From: Deltaproteobacteria bacterium
GTDB taxonomy: Bacteria > Desulfobacterota_B > Binatia > UBA9968
NCBI GenBank assembly: GCA_005879255.1
Contig: VBKY01000123.1
Coordinates: forward strand, 1-18,804
DNA: 18,804 nt
Direction of reading: 5' to 3'
The stretch's first letter is position 1. Each line of letters begins with the position of its first letter. A model generated the notes under the pieces. That model was not told where the DNA came from and did no database searches. It worked only from the letters and a program-made list of their open reading frames with translations. The translations under genes were made by a program, and so were the position numbers. This document shows, in pieces, positions 15,507 to 18,804 of the stretch.

Positions 15507-17261
15507 GTGGCGACATCTACGATTCAGCAACAAGTGGCTTTACCCAGCCCAATGGTGCGGAGCGTCCCTAGCGGCGGCCTGTTTATCATGGCGACGCTCC
15601 TGATTGGCTTTGGTTTTTGGGTTATCTATCCAATCATCTTGATCTTCGTGAACAGTTTTAACACCGCGGGCTTGGGGCAGACGCCCGTGTGGTCTCTGGA
15701 GAACTGGCGCACGGCTTGGTCCCATCCCGGGGCGTTCCCCTCGATATGGAATACACTGTTGGTATACGCACTGTATACCAGCATCGGATTTCCCACTGCC
15801 GTAGCGGTGGCTTGGGCACTAGCACGGACCAAGATGCCCCTTGGCAGAGGGCTGGAATTCATGTTCTGGGTTTCATTCATGTTGCCTAACATCTCCACGA
15901 CAGTAGGCTGGGCCTTCCTACTGGATCCTGACCGCGGAATGTTGAACCGCGCTCTGGTTGACTTCTTCTCGGTCATCAATGTCAGCCCCTTTAACATCTA
16001 CAGTGTTCCTGGAATTGTCTTCGCTCATCTCATGTCCAACGAGATTTCCCAAGGCGTGATGTTGTTGACTCCGGCATTCCGAAACATGGACATGGCACTC
16101 GAAGAGGCTGCCCGGGTGTCGGGAGCATCTAATCTGCGGACAATGCTGCGGGTGACCTTGCCTTTGATGACTCCGCCCATCGTAGTGGTATTCATGTTAA
16201 AGATGGCCCGGATGCTGCAGTCCTTCGAGATCGAACAGATTCTGGGCACGCCCATTAACTTCTACATCTACTCGACCAGGATCTACCAATTTATTCAATT
16301 CGAACCACCGCAGTACGGACCGGCGGCGGCTCTCGCCAGCGTGACTTTGCTGCTCGTCGGAATCATTATCCCGCTGCAGCGATGGCTGTTGGGGCGACGA
16401 CAATTCACAACGGTGAGCGGACAATTCAAGCTGGGCGTCATTGACCTTCGCTGGATGCAGCCCATTGCGTTCATTTTGATCGTCATCCTGGTGGCGCTGC
16501 TCACCGTCGTCCCTATCGTGACACTGATCGGTGGCAGCTTTATGACCAGGGTCGGTTTTTTTCAGATCACACCGCTGTTTACCACGCAGCATTGGGAGCT
16601 AGTGCTGGGTGATCGGGGCTTCATGCGGGCACTGATCACCACTCTGAGCCTAGCCTCCGCAACGGCTATCATCTCACCGTTAGTGTTCTCTATGGTGGCC
16701 TACGTGATGGTCCGCACCCATTGGCCCGGGAGAGGCTGGCTGGACAGCATTTTCTGGTTGTCTGCGGCGATTCCCGGAATATTGGCCAGCTTTGGCTTGC
16801 TGAGTATGTTCCTGCAGACGCCTTTCCTGCGGGCTATCTATGGTACCGTATACGCGCTCGCGCTTGTGGCGATCTTGCAAGGCAAATTGACCAGCACCCA
16901 GTTGGTCAAGGGCGTGTTCATGCAATTAGGATCGGATTTAGAGGAAGCAGCGCGGGTATCTGGTGCCGGATGGATCTATACCTATGTCAGGATCTGGCTG
17001 CCGTTGATCCTGCCTACTCTGGTCACGATTGGCACTTTCAATTTTGTAATAGCAGCCAACACCACCTCAAGCATCATTTTATTGGCTACCCGCGACACTC
17101 TGACCCTGTCCCTATTGGCTCTTGAGATGATGACCAACGAGCAAGGTCGGCAACTGGAGCAGGCCGGCATTATAAGCCTGATTCTCATTGCGATGACTGT
17201 GGGCCTGGCGCTGGTAGCGCGTGGGTTTGGGTTCCGGGTGGGAATCCGACAGCACTTGTAA
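15507..17261 (+). CDS. ABC transporter permease, fused two-domain (FbpB/AfuB/ThiP type)
   Basis: A 584-residue inner-membrane protein with two copies of the binding-protein-dependent permease domain, as is normal for iron and thiamine importers. Each half has about six hydrophobic segments, for example LFIMATLLIGFGFWVIYPII near the start and IAFILIVILVALLTVVPIVT at the beginning of the second half. Each half carries an EAA loop for contact with the ATPase: LEEAARVSGASNLRTMLRVT (E199) and LEEAARVSGAGWIYTYVRIW (E479). The two loops are identical over their first ten residues. The GTG at 15507 is the likely start, although only a weak AGGT sits upstream. It follows the binding-protein gene after a 276-base gap with no gene, which is long for a shared operon. 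No ATPase gene follows, so the ATP-binding subunit must come from elsewhere. Confidence 0.92.
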   Translation: MATSTIQQQVALPSPMVRSVPSGGLFIMATLLIGFGFWVIYPIILIFVNSFNTAGLGQTPVWSLENWRTAWSHPGAFPSIWNTLLVYALYTSIGFPTAVAVAWALARTKMPLGRGLEFMFWVSFMLPNISTTVGWAFLLDPDRGMLNRALVDFFSVINVSPFNIYSVPGIVFAHLMSNEISQGVMLLTPAFRNMDMALEEAARVSGASNLRTMLRVTLPLMTPPIVVVFMLKMARMLQSFEIEQILGTPINFYIYSTRIYQFIQFEPPQYGPAAALASVTLLLVGIIIPLQRWLLGRRQFTTVSGQFKLGVIDLRWMQPIAFILIVILVALLTVVPIVTLIGGSFMTRVGFFQITPLFTTQHWELVLGDRGFMRALITTLSLASATAIISPLVFSMVAYVMVRTHWPGRGWLDSIFWLSAAIPGILASFGLLSMFLQTPFLRAIYGTVYALALVAILQGKLTSTQLVKGVFMQLGSDLEEAARVSGAGWIYTYVRIWLPLILPTLVTIGTFNFVIAANTTSSIILLATRDTLTLSLLALEMMTNEQGRQLEQAGIISLILIAMTVGLALVARGFGFRVGIRQHL

Positions 17262-17282
17262 GGAACAACCAGGAACGACGAA

Positions 17283-17306
17283 TTGATCACAATGAGATAG
17301 GATCAA
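17283..17306. promoter_or_regulatory. Short palindrome upstream of the NHL gene (possible operator)
   Basis: TTGATC (17283-17288) and GATCAA (17301-17306) are exact reverse complements 12 bases apart. They lie between the permease stop and the ribosome-binding site of the next gene. There is only the symmetry to support a role. Confidence 0.25.
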
Positions 17307-17334
17307 AATACAAAGTCAAAAGGAGCACCATGCT

Positions 17335-18234
17335 ATGACGGTAACAGTTGGGAGTGGATCGTACCGCTATGATGTCGCCGAAGGCTGGGGCAAGCTTCCG
17401 GAGGGTTACGAATGGGGCCAGATCGGCGCGGTGGCGGTGGACAATCAGGATAGGGTGCATGTTTGCACGCGAACCGAACATCCTGTGCTTATTTTCGATC
17501 GCAACGGAAACTTTCTCCAATCCTGGGGAGAAGGGATTCTCGTCGACCCGCATGGAATTTATTTCGACAAAGAGGACAACGTATTTTATGTGGACCGGAA
17601 ACCGGGCGTTGTAATCAAATTCAATGCCGGTCGCCAGAAGGTTTGGGAGACAGGCGATCGGGATCATCCATCGGACACCGGCTTCACCAGGGAGAATCGC
17701 ACGGTGCTCCGGGGAGCGGGACCCTTCAACCACCCCACAGATATTGCTCTTTCCGCTTCGGGAGACTTCTATGTCTCCGACGGTGACCGAAATGCTCGCG
17801 TCCACAAGTTCAGCGCCGATGGCACGCTGCTATTCTCTTGGGGTGAGCCGGGAGATGGCCCGGGCCAGTTTAACCGTCCGCACAGCGTATGGGTGGCGGA
17901 CGGAAGGGTTTTTGTCGCTGACCGAGACAACCATCGAATCCAGATCTTTGACGTGGACGGGAAATACCTTGATTCATGGACTGGCTTCGTTCAACCTGCG
18001 AAAATTTTTGTCGATGGCAGGGGAATCATGTATGTCGCCGAACTTAAAGGACGCGTGAGTCTTTTGGGCTTGGACGGAAAACTTCTAGCACGTTGGGGAG
18101 ACCCAGAAAAACGAACACTGGAACCTGGCATGTTTGCAGCGGCCCATAGCATCTGGGCGGATCGGCATGGAGATTTTTATGTTGGTGAGGTGTTCAAGGC
18201 TAAACGAATCCAGAAATTCGTCCATAGAGGCTAG
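17335..18234 (+). CDS. NHL-repeat six-bladed beta-propeller protein
   Basis: A 299-residue protein built of NHL repeats, resembling bacterial 6-bladed propellers and the lyase domain of peptidyl-alpha-hydroxyglycine amidating lyase. Repeated blade ends are visible as VLIFDRNGNFLQSWGEG, VHKFSADGTLLFSWGEPGDG, IQIFDVDGKYLDSW and LLGLDGKLLARWGDP. Blade starts are VDPHGIYFDKEDNVFYVDRK, FNHPTDIALSASGDFYVSDG, FNRPHSVWVADGRVFVADRD and AHSIWADRHGDFYVGE. There is no signal peptide or membrane segment, so it is probably cytoplasmic. The ATG at 17335 has AAAGGAG about 10 bases upstream; an ATG five bases earlier is out of frame and stops at once. It starts 73 bases after the permease. Such propellers often accompany amidohydrolase and transporter genes in uncultured bacteria, and may be lactonase-like or purely binding. 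No activity can be assigned. Confidence 0.88.
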   Translation: MTVTVGSGSYRYDVAEGWGKLPEGYEWGQIGAVAVDNQDRVHVCTRTEHPVLIFDRNGNFLQSWGEGILVDPHGIYFDKEDNVFYVDRKPGVVIKFNAGRQKVWETGDRDHPSDTGFTRENRTVLRGAGPFNHPTDIALSASGDFYVSDGDRNARVHKFSADGTLLFSWGEPGDGPGQFNRPHSVWVADGRVFVADRDNHRIQIFDVDGKYLDSWTGFVQPAKIFVDGRGIMYVAELKGRVSLLGLDGKLLARWGDPEKRTLEPGMFAAAHSIWADRHGDFYVGEVFKAKRIQKFVHRG

Positions 18235-18250
18235 AGTAACGGGAACGACT

Positions 18251-18321
18251 GGACAGATCTAAGGAGACGTTGGGACAGATGTGAGGGGACGCGATCTAAG
18301 GAGATCTAAGAGGACATTGTT
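18251..18321. repeat. Degenerate tandem repeat of a GGACAGATCTAAGGAGACG-like unit
   Basis: GGACAGATCTAAGGAGACG starts at 18251 and a variant, GGACAGATGTGAGGGGACG, starts 22 bases later at 18273. Shorter variants with GATCTAAGGA and GATCTAAGAGGACATTGTT follow to 18321. Words of this kind (GGACAG, AGGGGAC) often flank transposase-associated repeats. No transposase is present. The array touches the 3' end of the truncated gene at 18324. Confidence 0.6.
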
Positions 18322-18323
18322 GA

Positions 18324-18623
18324 CTAGCTGGACAACGCCTGATCAATATTTTTGAAATCCCAGAGGTCGATAATTTCAGTTGGCGCGCAACCGACATAGC
18401 CGTAAAAGCTCGATTTGCCCTGCTCGCCGTCGGTGACAATATCGATGCCCGCTTCGACCTGCTTTTGCCCAACGTCTGTGACCGACTCGCGCACCAGCCT
18501 TGCGAGCTCTTCGCGATCATAGGGCTGGCCCTGCTCTCTTAGTCGAAGAAGCGGGATCAGGGAATCGGCTCGGGCCAGGCTGCCCACGTGGGTCGTGAGA
18601 ATTCTTTCCGTGCTGCGTTTCAT
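18324..18623 (-). pseudogene. MetE / epoxyalkane:CoM transferase-like protein, 3'-truncated
   Basis: The first 75 or so residues match the N-terminus of the cobalamin-independent methionine synthase II / epoxyalkane:coenzyme M transferase group (zinc-dependent alkyl transfer to a thiol): MKRSTERILTTHVGSLARAD, REELARLVRESVTDVGQKQV and EAGIDIVTDGEQGKSSFYGY. After SSFYGYV the similarity ends and a different tail, CAPTEIIDLWDFKNIDQALS, leads to a stop. The whole protein is 99 residues against about 350-400 for the family, so the catalytic Zn-binding C-terminal half is missing. The end abuts the degenerate repeats at 18251-18321, which suggests loss by rearrangement. The ribosome-binding site is weak (GAAAAG). 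It reads toward the rightward operon and belongs to a separate unit. Confidence 0.75.
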
Positions 18624-18690
18624 GATATTTTTCTTTTCAATTGGTGCCGCTCAAATAGCGCAGTATAGCCGCGCGCCGTTTGTCGCGGAA

Positions 18691-18718
18691 AGTATCTGCA
18701 TGGGTGGCGCGGTGTCAA
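18691..18718 (-). promoter_or_regulatory. Possible promoter of the truncated MetE-like gene
   Basis: On the minus strand TTGACA (18718-18713) is followed after 16 bases by GATACT (18696-18691), a four-of-six match to the -10 consensus. It lies about 68 bases upstream of the ATG. A second -10-like box TATACT (18667-18662) lies closer but lacks a good -35 box. Confidence 0.4.
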
Positions 18719-18804
18719 CTCGCGAAAACGTTTTGACGACTTGAACATCGGCCCTTTTTCCTTTCTATTGCTTACTTCATATAAGCTAGGGCATTGTAAG
18801 AAGA

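Noticed and set aside
18251..18321. Possible short CRISPR-like array
   Set aside because: Units are contiguous and degenerate, without unique spacers, and no cas genes are present.

Overview
The window looks like a piece of chromosome from an uncultured free-living bacterium, probably from soil, sediment or a similar habitat. Estimated by eye, GC is in the mid-50s percent. The gene content (solitary ABC solute-binding proteins, cupins, an ACMSD-type amidohydrolase, an NHL propeller, a DUF2277 protein) and intergenic runs of TTGAACC/GGTTCAA words resemble metagenome-derived Tectomicrobia, Binatota or Desulfobacterota-like genomes. That placement is inference, not established by the sequence. 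I see no rRNA, tRNA, CRISPR array, phage gene or intact transposase.

Layout. Left part (1-3444): the C-terminal two thirds of a Rieske ring-hydroxylating oxygenase cut by the window edge, then a leftward pair (DUF2277 protein and a secreted S1/P1-type nuclease), about 700 bases without a clear gene, and a small cupin. Middle-left (3445-7730) is a gene graveyard: a solute-binding protein broken by an exact 22-bp tandem duplication, a frameshifted membrane protein, two diverged copies of an 80-bp element, two inverted-repeat elements, an intact VOC protein, and the joined tails of a second VOC protein and a RidA-like protein. Middle (7729-10526): a leftward family-5 solute-binding protein behind a bicupin gene that has lost an internal piece of its first cupin domain. 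Right part (10679-18234): six rightward genes, namely a DapA-like aldolase (one-base frameshift near its start), an amidohydrolase, a gentisate 1,2-dioxygenase-like bicupin, an Fe3+/thiamine-type solute-binding protein, a fused double-length ABC permease and an NHL propeller. The window ends with a truncated MetE/epoxyalkane:CoM-transferase-like gene next to degenerate tandem repeats.

How it works together. The right-hand genes read as a catabolic and uptake locus. The dioxygenase would open a dihydroxylated aromatic ring, the aldolase/hydratase-type and amidohydrolase/decarboxylase-type enzymes could process the products, and the binding protein and permease could import a substrate. The two arms are read outward from a 152-bp gap between 10526 and 10679 that holds two back-to-back sigma70-like promoters of nearly identical design. 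The ABC ATPase is not in the window.

The most striking property is the density of damage: seven genes or fragments are broken by a frameshift, duplication, deletion or truncation. Several lesions are single and clean enough that sequencing or assembly error must be excluded. I did not find a convincing new defence or mobile system. The best candidates for something undescribed are the catabolic locus itself and the symmetric divergent promoter.
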